A stretch of 64,000 bases of DNA from Nodosilinea foveolarum (GCA_003242035.1 QBMC01000002.1:1-64000), one strand, 5' to 3'; numbered from the stretch's first letter, positions 34,992 through 45,167 are shown. The notes: a model not told the origin generated them from the sequence alone. Program-made: numbers and translations.

Positions 34992-35626
34992 CGACATTCA
35001 GACCCCATTGGCCCCAAATAGCGAATGAGATAGGGCGAGAAAACTTCATAGATTAAGGTCAGCGGCTCGCCATGATGCCAAAAGAGGTAATGCCGTCCCC
35101 AGAAAGGCCCTTTTTGCTCAAACGCGGCTTCTAGCTCCGCCGACTCGCCAAAGTAAATGCCTTGAATATCGCGATATAGCTCAGTGCGCAACTTTGCCAA
35201 ACTCGCCCAAATTGGCAGCTCGCGGTTCTCCAAGTACTCATCTACATGGCTCGCTTCCCACCAGGAAGTAGCATAGGCTAGCCGCTGTCCCGACGCTGTT
35301 CGAAGCCAAACCTGTCGTCGCAAATGCGGGCCAGGCACCTGATCTATATGTCTAGGGGCGGCATCGCCTGCATTACCAACCGGCGACATATCGATCACGT
35401 CTACCTCAGTTGGCTCTCTAGTCAATAGCTGTAGGTGTCGGGTCGGCGAGCCATCTCCGAGCATCAAAATTTGCCAAGCCGGAGAAAGCTGATCGTGGGG
35501 AAGACCCTGCTTTACAACGTCGCGATCGCCCTGCCATAGCGGACGCAAACAGTGCCAGCTCGTCTGCTCAGCAGAACGACTCGTTGGGAAGGCAGCGGCA
35601 CGGGCCGGAAGGTTAACTGCACTCAC
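34988..35626 (-). CDS. Chorismate lyase-like protein (DUF98 family)
   Basis: Likely converts chorismate to 4-hydroxybenzoate, the ring precursor for plastoquinone in cyanobacteria. The family signatures LGDGSPTRHLQLLT and LRRQVWLRTASGQRLAYATSWW are clear, followed by LPIWASLAKLRTELYRDIQG and a FWGRHYLFWHHGEPLTLIYEVFSP ending. 212 residues is normal. It is upstream-adjacent to tRNA-Leu on the same strand. Confidence 0.85.
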   Translation of the reverse strand: MSAVNLPARAAAFPTSRSAEQTSWHCLRPLWQGDRDVVKQGLPHDQLSPAWQILMLGDGSPTRHLQLLTREPTEVDVIDMSPVGNAGDAAPRHIDQVPGPHLRRQVWLRTASGQRLAYATSWWEASHVDEYLENRELPIWASLAKLRTELYRDIQGIYFGESAELEAAFEQKGPFWGRHYLFWHHGEPLTLIYEVFSPYLIRYLGPMGSECR

Positions 35627-35685
35627 AGATAATATTCACAAAAGTTTACTTCTCCAGTCCATCATAACGAAGTAGGAGAAGGTTA

Positions 35686-35767
35686 TGCGGATGGCGAGAC
35701 TCGAACTCGCAAGGCGTGAGCCACACGCCCCTCAAGCGTGCGTGTCTACCAATTCCACCACATCCGC
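35686..35767 (-). tRNA. tRNA-Leu (anticodon GAG)
   Basis: On the minus strand GCGGATG (5' acceptor) pairs with CATCCGC, with discriminator A and no encoded CCA. The anticodon stem CACGC / GCGTG encloses loop TTGAGGG, anticodon GAG. A long variable arm (TGGCTCACGCCT) and the T loop GTTCGAGTC complete a class II leucine tRNA of 82 nt. Confidence 0.95.
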
Positions 35768-35966
35768 AGATATATTCGACGCATCCAAAAAGAGGGGAAG
35801 ACGCATCGGCTTTTAACAATAAAGCATAATGCGCCGCTTTCGACGAGCTTTTTTTAAATCGGCTCACCGTATCCCACCGCCCTCTGAAGGTATCAGCGAG
35901 TCAGAAGAAGGCTGCGTGATACGATCATCTTCTTAAATGACTCAGCGAAAAAATGCTGGCTGCCTG

Positions 35967-37310
35967 ATGAGCTTTTCTAAAATTTTGATTGCCAATCGCG
36001 GTGAGATTGCCCTGCGGATTATTCGAACCTGCGAAGAGATGGGGATCGCGACGGTGGCCGTGCACTCTACCGTAGACCGCAGCGCCCTACATGTGCAGCT
36101 AGCCGACGAAGCCGTCTGTATCGGCGAAGCTCCCAGCAGCAAAAGCTACCTCAATATTCCAAATATCATTGCCGCTGCGCTCACTAGAGGCGCCAGCGCG
36201 ATTCATCCTGGCTACGGGTTTTTAGCTGAAAACGCTCGCTTCGCTGAAATCTGCGCCGACCATAACCTCACGTTCATTGGCCCCACGCCCCATGCCATGC
36301 GCTCGATGGGAGACAAATCGACCGCCAAAGCCACCATGCAAGCGGCCAACGTGCCGACCGTTCCTGGCAGCAAAGGACTGTTGGAGAACGCTAAAGAGGC
36401 GGCGATCTTGGCAGAGGAAATGGGCTACCCGGTGATTGTCAAAGCGACGGCGGGCGGGGGTGGACGCGGGATGCGAATGGTGAAAGAACCCGGCGAGATG
36501 GAGAAAATGTTTCTGGCAGCGCAGGGGGAAGCCGAGGCATCATTTGGTAATCCAGGAGTCTATTTAGAGAAGTTTGTTGAGAACCCGCGCCATATAGAAT
36601 TTCAAATTTTGGCAGATGGGCATGGCAACGTGGTGCACTTAGGAGAGCGTGACTGTTCTATTCAAAGGCGACACCAAAAGCTGCTCGAAGAAGCCCCTAG
36701 CGCGGTGCTAGACGCTGAGCTGCGCCGCAAAATGGGAGAGGCGGCGGTTAGAGCTGCCCAGTCTATTAACTATGTTGGCGCAGGCACCGTCGAGTTTTTG
36801 GTTGATGGCGACGGCGACTTCTATTTTATGGAGATGAATACGCGCATTCAGGTGGAGCATCCGGTGACGGAGATGATCACGGGTGTGGATCTAATTGCAG
36901 AGCAAATTCGAGCGGCGCAGGGCGATCGCCTCTCATTCACTCAAGACGACATTGTGCTGCGCGGCCATGCCATCGAATGTCGCATCAACGCCGAAGATCC
37001 CGACCACAACTTTAGGCCCAGTCCAGGGCGCATCAGCGGCTACTTAGCCCCCGGCGGTCTGGGTGTACGCATGGACTCGCATGTCTACACCGACTACGAA
37101 ATTCCGCCCTACTACGACTCGCTCATTGGCAAACTCATTGTCTGGGGGCCGAATCGGGCCACCGCTATTCGCCGGATGCGACGAGCGCTCAGAGAATGTG
37201 CCATTACAGGCGTACCTACCACCATCGGCTTTCACCAAAAGGTGCTAGATCATCCGAAGTTTTTGGCCGGAGAAGTCTATACCAACTTTGTGGCGATGAT
37301 GATGGAATAG
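35967..37310 (+). CDS. accC: Acetyl-CoA carboxylase, biotin carboxylase subunit
   Basis: Carboxylates the biotin of AccB using ATP and bicarbonate, starting fatty-acid synthesis. From ATG 35967 ([20 protein letters not shown]) the protein is 447 residues, the standard size; an in-frame ATG at 35937 adds ten residues not seen in the family. The ATP-grasp loop is [14 protein letters not shown], and [15 protein letters not shown] with catalytic Arg follows. No accB neighbour is present. Confidence 0.97.
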   Translation: MSFSKILIANRGEIALRIIRTCEEMGIATVAVHSTVDRSALHVQLADEAVCIGEAPSSKSYLNIPNIIAAALTRGASAIHPGYGFLAENARFAEICADHNLTFIGPTPHAMRSMGDKSTAKATMQAANVPTVPGSKGLLENAKEAAILAEEMGYPVIVKATAGGGGRGMRMVKEPGEMEKMFLAAQGEAEASFGNPGVYLEKFVENPRHIEFQILADGHGNVVHLGERDCSIQRRHQKLLEEAPSAVLDAELRRKMGEAAVRAAQSINYVGAGTVEFLVDGDGDFYFMEMNTRIQVEHPVTEMITGVDLIAEQIRAAQGDRLSFTQDDIVLRGHAIECRINAEDPDHNFRPSPGRISGYLAPGGLGVRMDSHVYTDYEIPPYYDSLIGKLIVWGPNRATAIRRMRRALRECAITGVPTTIGFHQKVLDHPKFLAGEVYTNFVAMMME

Positions 37311-37343
37311 GGCAATCGCAGATTAACGCCTGAGGAGTAACGC

Positions 37344-37730
37344 TCAAACGGCGACCTTCGAAGCTACCACTTCATCTTCAATAAATCGCACGTTATAGAG
37401 TTCTACTAGAGCGGCACCCTCTACTTTAATGGCCAGACTCACTAGTCGGTTTAGCAAGCTACGTGAGGAAACGATGCCCGTTAAAATGACCACGCAGCCA
37501 CGTTGAGCCACGCTTAGCTGACTCACCTGATCGCTAAAAGCCTGCTCAAAGCTATGCTTGACCCGCTTAGCTAAGCCGTTGTAGTCGTACTCGCCCTGAA
37601 CGCCAATTCGCTCAGGCGGACTGGCTCGAAAGCTGCCCATCACAGAGTCTTGAGCCAGTGAGCCAAATGGCTGATCGACTACCGGAATTAATATTACTGA
37701 AGACTCGCCTAACACACCCATGATCCTCAC
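37344..37730 (-). CDS. Small BON-like domain protein
   Basis: 128 residues, no signal peptide. The C-terminal half has the order helix (AKRVKHSFEQAFSDQVSQL), strand (GCVVILTGIVSSRSLLNRLVSLAIKVEGAALVELYNVRFI), resembling a BON domain, where a V-x-L-x-G-x-V strand is followed by a helix and a closing strand. BON domains bind phospholipid or serve as protein-contact modules. I cannot name a function. It is convergent with accC. Confidence 0.5.
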   Translation of the reverse strand: MRIMGVLGESSVILIPVVDQPFGSLAQDSVMGSFRASPPERIGVQGEYDYNGLAKRVKHSFEQAFSDQVSQLSVAQRGCVVILTGIVSSRSLLNRLVSLAIKVEGAALVELYNVRFIEDEVVASKVAV

Positions 37731-38300
37731 CCTTAGTCCAGCAGCTATTTCAAACTGCTATGTCCAACCGCTGTCTCGAATTGTTTTACCGGCTAACTTT
37801 TATAAGTATCGCCTGACAAAAGAAGTCTCGGTATTGCCGCTTAGCCAGTCGTCTTAAGCTATACACCTTTAGCTTTGCAGCATTGGCTTTATAGCTTAAT
37901 AAGCATTACGGCTTGTAGAAGAAAGTGGTTTCACCTACGTCCGCATCGCATTTGTCAAGGTCGGTAGTGACGAAAAGCCTTGCACTACGTCTCTCTTTAA
38001 GAATTGGCAAAGATTGTATAAACAATACGGGGATATTTGCGTATATTCTGATACTCCCTTTGCTCATTCTCACAAATTGCCGTATTTACGGCGCGAGTAG
38101 GCGTACTTTTGACCAAGATTGGTCGCTGTTTGTAAAAGTACAGTAAAGCTTTTCACAATCGTAGGGATGTGCGGCCAGATACTAAAACTGTCATACCCGA
38201 TGTAGGGCAGTAGTTTGTCAGTCGGTAGGTCCCTCTAAGAAAATTCGCTGATTATTGACTTTTGTACACTTTCGCCGCCCATATTTACCGATCCCGTTGG
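37731..38300. other. Long intergenic region without recognised features
   Basis: 570 bp between the BON-like gene (leftward) and the ispF stop. A 73-codon plus-strand frame inside it (37925-38146) shows no family resemblance, no ribosome site and AT-rich codon use unlike the neighbours, so I do not call it. No hairpin with a T tract or tRNA-like structure was found. Confidence 0.4.
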
Positions 38301-38789
38301 CTAGTCGCTGCTTTCTTTTTTCAGAAGTACGACTGCATAGGCGGCAATGCCTTCTTCCTGACCTAAGGGACCTAGTTTTTCGTGAGTTGTTGCTTTTATG
38401 CCGATTTGATCGGGTTCAATGGCAAGCGTAGTGGCTAGGCGATCGCGCATCGTTGCAATGTGGGGCTTTAGCTTCGGCTGCTCGGCAATCACCACGCTGT
38501 CGATATTGCCAATTTCCCAGCCGCGATCTCGAATCAGTCCATTCACCTGCTCTAGTAGCTTTTGGCTATCGGCCCCGGCCCATTTGGGATCGCTCGGTGG
38601 AAAGTATAGACCGATGTCGCCCAGGCTCAGTGCGCCTAGCATGGCGTCCATAATGGCGTGGGTTAGGGCATCGGCGTCGCTGTGGCCTAGTAGCCCGAGG
38701 GTGTGAGGGATGTCGATACCGCCCAGGATGAGTTTGCGTTTTGGGGCTAGGCGGTGGATGTCGTAGCCGTTGCCGATGCGAATGTTCAT
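38301..38789 (-). CDS. ispF: 2-C-methyl-D-erythritol 2,4-cyclodiphosphate synthase
   Basis: MEP-pathway enzyme that cyclises CDP-ME 2-phosphate, releasing CMP. From ATG 38789 ([16 protein letters not shown]) it is 162 residues, the usual size; a longer in-frame start at 38924 lies inside trmD and is not credible. Metal ligands are in GYDIH and [17 protein letters not shown]. The [20 protein letters not shown] segment is diagnostic. It starts 19 bp after the trmD stop. Confidence 0.96.
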   Translation of the reverse strand: MNIRIGNGYDIHRLAPKRKLILGGIDIPHTLGLLGHSDADALTHAIMDAMLGALSLGDIGLYFPPSDPKWAGADSQKLLEQVNGLIRDRGWEIGNIDSVVIAEQPKLKPHIATMRDRLATTLAIEPDQIGIKATTHEKLGPLGQEEGIAAYAVVLLKKESSD

Positions 38790-38808
38790 GGGAGTAATGA
38801 ATGATGGG

Positions 38809-39591
38809 TTACGGATGGTCAGCGGGGGATTTGGGGGATTGCTGCCAGCGTTGGTATAGGTCGGGGCGGCGTTGTTGGGTGCGCTCGATTTGCTGCTGTT
38901 TTCGCCATTGGGCGATCGCGCCATGATCCCCAGATTTTAGAACATCAGGTACAGACCAGCCGCGAAACTCAGCCGGACGGGTGTACTGCGGATAGTCGAG
39001 TAGGTCGCTTTGGAAGCTCTCGTATTTGAGCGAGTCGGCTTTGCCTACGGTGCCGGGGAGCAGTCGGATAATGCCGTTGATAAGCGTGAGGGCGGGGATT
39101 TCACCGCAGGTGAGGACGAAGTCGCCGAGTGACACTTCTTGGGTGACTAAATGCGAAACGCGCTCGTCTACGCCTTCGTAATGTCCGCAAATCAGCACAA
39201 GCTGATCGTATTGGGTAGAGAGCGTCTGAAACATTGGCTGACTCATGGTTTCGCCCTGTGGCGTCATCAAAATGACGGCCCGATTAGGCAGCACGGGTAA
39301 GGACTCTATTGCGGCAAAAATGGGTTCTGGCTTCATTACCATGCCAACGCCGCCGCCGTAGGGAATGTCGTCTACCTTGTGGTGCTTGTCTGTGGCGAAG
39401 TCTCGCGGATTAGTGATGTGAACGGAGGCAATGTCTTTTTGCAGGGCGCGGCCTATTAACCCCGAGTTCAGCGGCGAAGTAAAGAAGTCAGGGAACAGAC
39501 TAATGATGTCGAAGCGTAGCGGGCTGTGAGCGATCGCATCAAGCGGCGAGATATCAGAATGTTGGTCTGAGAGTTGGGCAGAAGAATCCAT
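38809..39591 (-). CDS. trmD: tRNA (guanine-N1)-methyltransferase
   Basis: Methylates G37 in tRNAs to prevent frameshifting. SPOUT-fold signatures are [35 protein letters not shown] and [13 protein letters not shown] with the SAM-binding knot [19 protein letters not shown]. 260 residues; the first 25 residues before LRFDII are extra and the true start may be later. It forms a two-gene unit with ispF. Confidence 0.95.
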   Translation of the reverse strand: MDSSAQLSDQHSDISPLDAIAHSPLRFDIISLFPDFFTSPLNSGLIGRALQKDIASVHITNPRDFATDKHHKVDDIPYGGGVGMVMKPEPIFAAIESLPVLPNRAVILMTPQGETMSQPMFQTLSTQYDQLVLICGHYEGVDERVSHLVTQEVSLGDFVLTCGEIPALTLINGIIRLLPGTVGKADSLKYESFQSDLLDYPQYTRPAEFRGWSVPDVLKSGDHGAIAQWRKQQQIERTQQRRPDLYQRWQQSPKSPADHP

Positions 39592-39675
39592 GGGTGAAAG
39601 CTTTTAAGACCTCACAGGATATTACGTTTTTTGGGCGCTCGCAAATCTTGACCTTGGATGTTTTGGCCCAGATAT

Positions 39676-40743
39676 CTAGTTTGCTAGCCGTAAGGAGAGC
39701 GATCGCAATCGGTTAGACAGCTCAGCTTGAACAGGTTTTCGCTCTAGCTGCTGAGCGATCGCAAAGGCTTGACCAAATGCCTGGTAAGCTCGTTCTAAGT
39801 CGCCGTTCTCTTCGTAGATTTCGCCCAGGGTTCGCAGGGTTATCAAGCGTTGCCAATCGTCGTCGGTCCTTACGGTCAGGGCAATTCTATCTTCCAAATA
39901 TCTAGATAGCTCACGCGGCTCGTCGCGCTGACGATAAACGGAAATCAGTCCATCAAGGGCGCGCATTTGAATGTAGGGATCGTCAATGTCGCGAGCAAGT
40001 GAGAGCGACAGGCGATAGGCTCCGATAGCTTGACGCATTTGACCAGTGGCCAGGTATACGTCGCCTAAATTGCTGTCGGTGTTGGCTTGTCCGGCAAAGT
40101 CGCGGGCGCGGGCGCGGTAGTTAGCGGCGACTTCGTAGTATTTGCGGGCGTCGTTAATCTTGCCTTGGGCGGCGGCTATTAGGCCCAGATTGCTCAGCGA
40201 TAGTCCGATGCCGCTTTCGCTTTCTACATCTTGAGCCACTGTGAGCGCTTCGGCAAAGGCGGCTTGGGCCATGTTCAAATCGCCTTTTTGCAGGCCCAGA
40301 GTGCCGAGATTGTTCAGGGCCAGAATTTGATCGCTGAAATTGATATTGCTGCGGGCGATCGCCAACTGCTGACGCACCACGCGCTCGGCCTCGCGATATT
40401 GGCCCAGGTCGCTGTAGATGCGAACTAGCTGCTCGTAGGCTTCGCCCATGCCGACAAAATCACCCAGGTAGTGATAGGCGTCTGCCGCTGCGTTGAGCGC
40501 CACAATAGCATCAGGGTAGTCGCCCGAGCGAATTTGTTCTTGGCCCAGGAGCAAGAACTGATCGGCCACGTCTTGCCGCTGACGAATAGAGTCTGCGGGT
40601 GGGGTATGAAGCTGCTCGGTGAGGCTATTAGCGGCCAGAGCTGGTTTTGTGACATCCGCTGCGATCGCGCCTATAAACCCGCTGAAGCTCAATACCCAAA
40701 AAGCAATAGATAGCCGACTTAAACTCAGATTCTGGAAGCCCAT
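39676..40743 (-). CDS. Secreted TPR-repeat protein
   Basis: 355 residues. A hydrophobic N-terminus (LSIAFWVLSFSGFIGAIAADV...ALA) looks like a signal peptide. Residues 55-345 are tandem tetratricopeptide repeats, such as ALNNLGTLGLQKGDLNMAQAAF and SLSNLGLIAAAQGKINDARKYY, ending with TLGEIYEENGDLERAYQAFGQAFAIA. TPRs form scaffolds for protein contacts; partner unknown. The sigma-like gene lies 83 bp upstream on the same strand. Confidence 0.8.
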   Translation of the reverse strand: MGFQNLSLSRLSIAFWVLSFSGFIGAIAADVTKPALAANSLTEQLHTPPADSIRQRQDVADQFLLLGQEQIRSGDYPDAIVALNAAADAYHYLGDFVGMGEAYEQLVRIYSDLGQYREAERVVRQQLAIARSNINFSDQILALNNLGTLGLQKGDLNMAQAAFAEALTVAQDVESESGIGLSLSNLGLIAAAQGKINDARKYYEVAANYRARARDFAGQANTDSNLGDVYLATGQMRQAIGAYRLSLSLARDIDDPYIQMRALDGLISVYRQRDEPRELSRYLEDRIALTVRTDDDWQRLITLRTLGEIYEENGDLERAYQAFGQAFAIAQQLERKPVQAELSNRLRSLSLRLAN

Positions 40744-40826
40744 GATTCTTTTCGCTTAACCCAAGCGCACAAAGCAGTATGGGGTTAAGATACCCACTTG
40801 GCTTTATGAGTCCGGCTGAATGCGTT

Positions 40827-41567
40827 TTAAGTCTGCAAATCGGTTTCATCTAGCTCAATCGTCATCGTCCCCTGAACGTCTTCAGCAATAGTCGGGGCGA
40901 TCGCAGGCACACCGTCTACAGTGCTATCTATATAAATTTTACGGATGTCGGCTGGAATAGCTCGCTCCAAGGCTTGATAAGCCAGCTTTAGCTCAGCTTG
41001 CACTTCGGCTGGGCTAAGGCGATCGTCCTCGGCCTGCAAATAGGCCGAAATGCGCGTATTGCTCCAGGCAAATGTTTGCGCCATTAAGATAATCAGCCGG
41101 TGCATGGGCGAAATATCTTCTAGCGCCCGTTCGGTATAGCACCACAGCGGCGGCGGCGCATCGGCCAGGGAATAGTGAATGGATTCCACGTCGGGCAAAA
41201 CAGCCTGATTAATGTGAGCCGCCGTGAGGTTGATTAGCCAGCCTTGCAAAGAAAACGCAGCCGCGCGGTCGGGGTTATCTTCTTGGGGCTGGGCGCGAAG
41301 ATGGGAAAGGTCGATGCCGCCTAATTCGTTGAGGATGAGCCGCCAAGAGAGGGCAAAGAGATAGTCGGACTGGACGGGCGATCGCGCTGAATGGCGAGTG
41401 AGCGAGTAAACCACCGGGCTATAGCGGCAAAATAAGGCGGTGAAATATTTTCCTTCGGTGGGCGATCGCTGAAGACGATCAACCAAATCGTAGTCGCTGA
41501 GGTAGGTCAGCGGCTTGATAAGATCGCGATCGCATTCGGGAAAAATAGGGATTTGCACAGGATTCAA
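40827..41567 (-). CDS. Sigma-70-like regulatory protein
   Basis: 246 residues. The region YFTALFCRYSPVVYSLTRH...DYLFALSWRLILNEL resembles sigma region 2 of ECF-like factors, and MHRLIILMAQTFAWSNTRISAYLQ...LSPAEVQAELKLAYQALERAIP resembles a region 4 helix-turn-helix. Both are weaker than in canonical factors. Cyanobacteria have a conserved protein of this type annotated as sigma-70-like. It may be co-transcribed with the TPR gene. Its upstream region carries two tandem duplications. Confidence 0.5.
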   Translation of the reverse strand: MNPVQIPIFPECDRDLIKPLTYLSDYDLVDRLQRSPTEGKYFTALFCRYSPVVYSLTRHSARSPVQSDYLFALSWRLILNELGGIDLSHLRAQPQEDNPDRAAAFSLQGWLINLTAAHINQAVLPDVESIHYSLADAPPPLWCYTERALEDISPMHRLIILMAQTFAWSNTRISAYLQAEDDRLSPAEVQAELKLAYQALERAIPADIRKIYIDSTVDGVPAIAPTIAEDVQGTMTIELDETDLQT

Positions 41568-41667
41568 ACAGAAATGTTCAGTGGAGAGCAGTGACCTTGA
41601 CAGCTACATCGAAACGCGAGTATTGAGACGCGGGTGAAAAGAGACGCTGGATGAAAAAGCATCAGAT

Positions 41668-41693
41668 GAATCATATTTATGAATCATATTTAT
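41668..41693. repeat. Perfect 13-bp tandem repeat
   Basis: GAATCATATTTAT occurs twice with no spacer. Confidence 0.8.
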
Positions 41694-41748
41694 TTGATAT
41701 AACTCGAAGCAGCTTGCCCGATTTGATCCGAAACCTACCGTAGAACGA

Positions 41749-41778
41749 ACTACTGACTATAAAACTACTGATTATAAA
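41749..41778. repeat. 15-bp tandem repeat, one mismatch
   Basis: ACTACTGACTATAAA is followed directly by ACTACTGATTATAAA. Confidence 0.8.
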
Positions 41779-41934
41779 TAGCACCCATATACTCGCCAAC
41801 CGCGCCATTTCCTCGACGCAACATGAGTCGATCTCTAAGCAATATTGATAAACTGTAGACTAAAGCATTGATCGAATCGCTCATCGACCTACGCGTCGTC
41901 TAACCTCTATTTACTCACACCGTTTGTTTTAAAG

Positions 41935-42540
41935 ATGAGTTTTGCCTGCCTTCCTGTATCTGTAGCCATGCTATCAGTCGCACCGCTTGCCAGTATCTTT
42001 CAGGGACTGCCGCTAGATGCGCTAGTGTCTACGCAAGGCATTATGGTGATGCTGCTGGTCGCCTACGCCGGTGCGATGTGGGCCTTCTTAAGCAGTGCGC
42101 CCAAAGTCCATACGGTCATGGTTTCCGATTTGGACATGGCGCGGCAGTTTTACGAAGGAATGCTGAGCCTATCCGCAGCGGATGTGCCTTTGCACTATTA
42201 CTACAACTACGAGCAAACGCTGGGTTCTAGCGGGATGGACCCGATGTCGATGTCGGCATTGGGCGGACTGAGCGGTGGGACGGCAAGTGCCTACAGTAGC
42301 CCTGAGGGGCTTTGGTATCAGCTAAAGAAGAATACTCAGCTACATGTGGTTGCGGGCGCGAGTTTAGGCAATCGCAATCGGCAACGACATGTTTGCTTCG
42401 ATCATGACTGTCTGGCTTATTTGCTGATGCAGGTGCAAACGCGAGGGATTCGGCATAAGTTACGGCGCGATCGCCCGCTCAATTTTTTAGTCAAAAACTT
42501 CAGTGGCGAAGTGATTGAGATGGCAGAAGTAGAAAGCTAA
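41935..42540 (+). CDS. VOC-fold (glyoxalase-like) protein with N-terminal membrane segment
   Basis: 201 residues. A hydrophobic segment at about 32-52 ([19 protein letters not shown]) precedes a vicinal-oxygen-chelate-like domain: [20 protein letters not shown] is the typical first strand-helix, and the [21 protein letters not shown] and [16 protein letters not shown] segments supply the second half. A His and a C-terminal Glu are in places where metal ligands occur. The substrate is unknown. It lies 59 bp before the lgt ATG on the same strand. Confidence 0.65.
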   Translation: MSFACLPVSVAMLSVAPLASIFQGLPLDALVSTQGIMVMLLVAYAGAMWAFLSSAPKVHTVMVSDLDMARQFYEGMLSLSAADVPLHYYYNYEQTLGSSGMDPMSMSALGGLSGGTASAYSSPEGLWYQLKKNTQLHVVAGASLGNRNRQRHVCFDHDCLAYLLMQVQTRGIRHKLRRDRPLNFLVKNFSGEVIEMAEVES

Positions 42541-42599
42541 ACATTCGCTGGCACACATTCGCTGGCAGAATAGTGAATGGTCTTCCAAGGATAGGTAGG

Positions 42600-43481
42600 A
42601 TGAACGGTTTGGCTGATTGGATAGCGCTGGGTGTCTTTCGCTCACCTGGCCCCGAAATTGTCAGCATTGGCCCGCTGACGCTGCGCTGGTACGGCCTGCT
42701 CATTGCCTCAGCGGTGATTATCGGGGTCACCCTTTCGCAGTATCTGGCCAAAAAACGCGGCGTAGATCCCGAAAAAGTCGGCGACATGGTGATTTGGCTA
42801 GTGCTAGCCGCGATTCCCTTTGCCAGAGCTTACTACGTTCTGTTTGAGTGGAAATCCTACGCCAGCAGACCGGGCGATATTATTGCCATTTGGAAAGGCG
42901 GCATCGCCATTCATGGGGCGGTGCTAGGGGGAACGCTGGCGACCTGGCTATTTGCTAAATTCAACAAGCTCTCTTTTTGGGAGCTAAGCGATCTGATTGC
43001 GCCGTCTTTAATTTTGGGTCAGGCCATTGGGCGCTGGGGCAACTTCTTCAACTCCGAAGCCTTCGGTGCACCTACAGATTTACCTTGGAAACTGTTTATT
43101 CCCCTCGCCAACCGACCGGCCGACTACCGAGCGTTTGAGTACTTTCACCCGACCTTTTTATACGAGTCGCTGTGGAACTTGGGCGTGTTTTCCCTGCTGA
43201 TGGGGCTGTTTTTTTGGGGACTGCGTCATCCGGTCAAGCTCAGAAACGGTACGCTGTTTCTGGTTTATATGATTGCCTATGGCGCTGGACGCGTATGGAT
43301 TGAAGGACTGCGCACTGATAGCTTAATGATTGGGCCGCTGCGGATGGCTCAACTGATTAGTTTGGTGGGGATTGGGCTGGGCTGGGCTGGGCTGATTTGG
43401 ACGTATGGCCTGGGTAAGCGGTTGCCTGACACGGTTTCTGCTGCGAAGAACGCGCCAAAGAAAAAGCCCCAGGGGTCATAA
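42600..43481 (+). CDS. lgt: Prolipoprotein diacylglyceryl transferase
   Basis: Integral membrane enzyme that adds diacylglycerol to the lipobox cysteine of prelipoproteins. The Lgt signature [17 protein letters not shown] is at about residues 140-156, with [13 protein letters not shown] upstream. Seven membrane helices are likely. I chose ATG 42600 ([13 protein letters not shown]), with AAGGAT seven bases upstream, over a GTG at 42573. The Lys/Pro-rich tail is typical of cyanobacterial Lgt. Confidence 0.95.
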   Translation: MNGLADWIALGVFRSPGPEIVSIGPLTLRWYGLLIASAVIIGVTLSQYLAKKRGVDPEKVGDMVIWLVLAAIPFARAYYVLFEWKSYASRPGDIIAIWKGGIAIHGAVLGGTLATWLFAKFNKLSFWELSDLIAPSLILGQAIGRWGNFFNSEAFGAPTDLPWKLFIPLANRPADYRAFEYFHPTFLYESLWNLGVFSLLMGLFFWGLRHPVKLRNGTLFLVYMIAYGAGRVWIEGLRTDSLMIGPLRMAQLISLVGIGLGWAGLIWTYGLGKRLPDTVSAAKNAPKKKPQGS

Positions 43482-43728
43482 AACCGAAGTCTTAAAACTG
43501 CTGGAGCTTGGAATCAGGGTGCATCTACATACCAAGATGCCGGATTTTCAGGCCACATCCCGAGTTTCGACGGAGCCTTTATTTACTCTTCAAAAAAATG
43601 ACCGTGATAATAGGGTGTTGATGAATATTGGAACTTAAAATCAATATTTATTAATGCGTTTTATGCCAATCTAGCCCGCATTCAGCTATCAGCCAGTCTC
43701 TTTTTAGCCCCCTCTCGCACAGGTTTCC

Positions 43729-44604
43729 ATGACTTCAAGCTCGATCTCTCAGCCGCTTTCTCCTGCTGTTTATATTGTGGGAGCAGGGCCTGGAGACCCC
43801 GATTTGTTAACAGTCAAAGCGCTTAACTTGATTCAGCAAGCAGATGTTTTGGTCTACGCCAATTCGCTGGTGCCGCAACAAATTTTGGGCGCTACTAAAG
43901 CCGGGGCCGAGAAAATAGCGACCGCCAATATGACCCTAGAAGACATTGTGCCGCTGATGGTGGCGCGGGTGAACGCAGGCAAGTCTGTGGTGCGGCTACA
44001 GTCTGGCGATCCGAGTCTTTACAGTGCCATTCATGAGCAGATGCTGCGTCTGAGGGAGGCGGAGGTGCCGTTTGAGGTGGTGCCTGGGATCAGCGCTTTT
44101 CAAGCGGCGGCGGCGAATCTTCAGGTAGAGCTAACCATTCCAGGGGGCGTGCAGAGCATAATTTTGACGCGCATTAGCGGCCGGACGCAGGTGCCCGAGA
44201 GTGAAGATTTGGCGTCTTTGGCGGCGCATAAGACTAGCCTGTGTCTGTATTTGAGTGCGCGGCATGTACGGTCGGCGCAGGATGAGCTGATGAAGCATTA
44301 CCCGCCTGAGACGCCGGTGGCGATTTGCTTTCGGGTGGGTTGGCCGGATGAGCAGATTTTGGTGGTGCCGTTGGTGGAGATGGCGCAGGCGAGCGAGGAT
44401 GAGAAGCTGGTGAGGACGACGCTTTACATTATTTCTCCGGCGCTGAAGGGGAGTCAGGGAAAGGGAGAACGGCAGACGAAAGTGCGATCGCGCCTATACA
44501 GCCCTAGTCACGATCATCTATTTAGGCCGAAATCTAAGCAGGATTTCAGCGAGAATAATTTCAGTGAGAATAAAGTGAGTGAACAGGAGCAGGGGCGCGC
44601 ATGA
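43729..44604 (+). CDS. cobM: Precorrin-4 C11-methyltransferase
   Basis: Cobalamin-pathway SAM methyltransferase. Signatures: VYIVGAGPGDPDLLTVKAL, the VVRLQSGDPSLYSAIHEQ motif, and EVVPGISAFQAAAANLQVEL. The catalytic domain ends near residue 240. About 45 extra residues follow, including a repeat (DFSENNFSEN) encoded by a 15-bp tandem DNA duplication at 44543-44572. The stop overlaps the start of the next gene by four bases (ATGA), suggesting translational coupling. Confidence 0.93.
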   Translation: MTSSSISQPLSPAVYIVGAGPGDPDLLTVKALNLIQQADVLVYANSLVPQQILGATKAGAEKIATANMTLEDIVPLMVARVNAGKSVVRLQSGDPSLYSAIHEQMLRLREAEVPFEVVPGISAFQAAAANLQVELTIPGGVQSIILTRISGRTQVPESEDLASLAAHKTSLCLYLSARHVRSAQDELMKHYPPETPVAICFRVGWPDEQILVVPLVEMAQASEDEKLVRTTLYIISPALKGSQGKGERQTKVRSRLYSPSHDHLFRPKSKQDFSENNFSENKVSEQEQGRA

Positions 44605-45113
44605 ATTATTTGGTATCGGTGTGGAGCGATCGCATTCAGGCAGAAGAAGCCTATTCCGCTTTGGAGAAAGCCAACATCACGATGAGCAACGTGTCGATTT
44701 TGGGCAAAGGCTTTAAGTCGGCGGATGAGTTTGGCCTGATCGATCCGCGAGAAGAAGCCCAAAAGCAAATCAGGCGGCTGACGCTGTGGACGGTGCCCTT
44801 TGGCTTTATCAGCGGTATTTCCTTCAATGCGATTACTGGGTTAAACACCTTTCCCTGGGCCGGGACGCTGGGTAATCAGCTCATTGGCGGACTGCTGGGC
44901 GCAGGGGCGGGCGCAATGGGTGGATTTTTTATTGGTGGCGGCGTCGGTGTTGGACTCGGCGGCGGGGATGCCACGACCTATCGCAATCGGCTGAAGGCAG
45001 GTAAGTATCTGGTCGTAGCTAAAGGCTCAGAAGGGCTGATTAATCAGGCGACCCGCATTCTTCGACCGATGAAGCCCGAAAACATTCAGGGCTATGGCGA
45101 TCCGGGCGATTAG
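44601..45113 (+). CDS. General-stress-protein-17M-like protein with glycine zipper
   Basis: 170 residues. The N-terminal 60 residues (VSVWSDRIQAEEAYSALEKANI) match the ferredoxin-like fold of GSP17M/YflT proteins. A hydrophobic glycine-zipper follows (LIGGLLGAGAGAMGGFFIGGGVGVGLGGG), probably inserting in or on membranes. The C-terminal YLVVAKGSEGLINQATRIL closes the fold. It overlaps cobM by four bases; no metabolic link is known. Confidence 0.75.
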   Translation: MNYLVSVWSDRIQAEEAYSALEKANITMSNVSILGKGFKSADEFGLIDPREEAQKQIRRLTLWTVPFGFISGISFNAITGLNTFPWAGTLGNQLIGGLLGAGAGAMGGFFIGGGVGVGLGGGDATTYRNRLKAGKYLVVAKGSEGLINQATRILRPMKPENIQGYGDPGD

Positions 45114-45167
45114 AGCTTGGTTAACCCGGTTTTGTTTAGGGCTAATTTGTTCAAAATTATGCTGAAA

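Larger units (their letters stand above)
41568..41934. promoter_or_regulatory. Divergent intergenic region with two tandem duplications
   Basis: 367 bp between the sigma-like gene (leftward) and the VOC gene (rightward). It is AT-rich and contains a perfect 13-bp duplication (41668-41693) and a 15-bp near-perfect one (41749-41778). Promoters for both genes must lie here; no single -35/-10 pair stands out. Confidence 0.5.

Noticed and set aside
35646-35867. 73-codon minus-strand frame covering the tRNA
   Set aside because: It reads straight through tRNA-Leu(GAG), which explains the conserved sequence.
37925-38146. 73-codon plus-strand frame in the gap before ispF
   Set aside because: No family resemblance, no ribosome site, AT-rich codons unlike real genes here.
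43482-43728. Cobalamin riboswitch expected upstream of cobM
   Set aside because: No B12-box-like sequence or matching set of hairpins was visible in the 247-bp leader.
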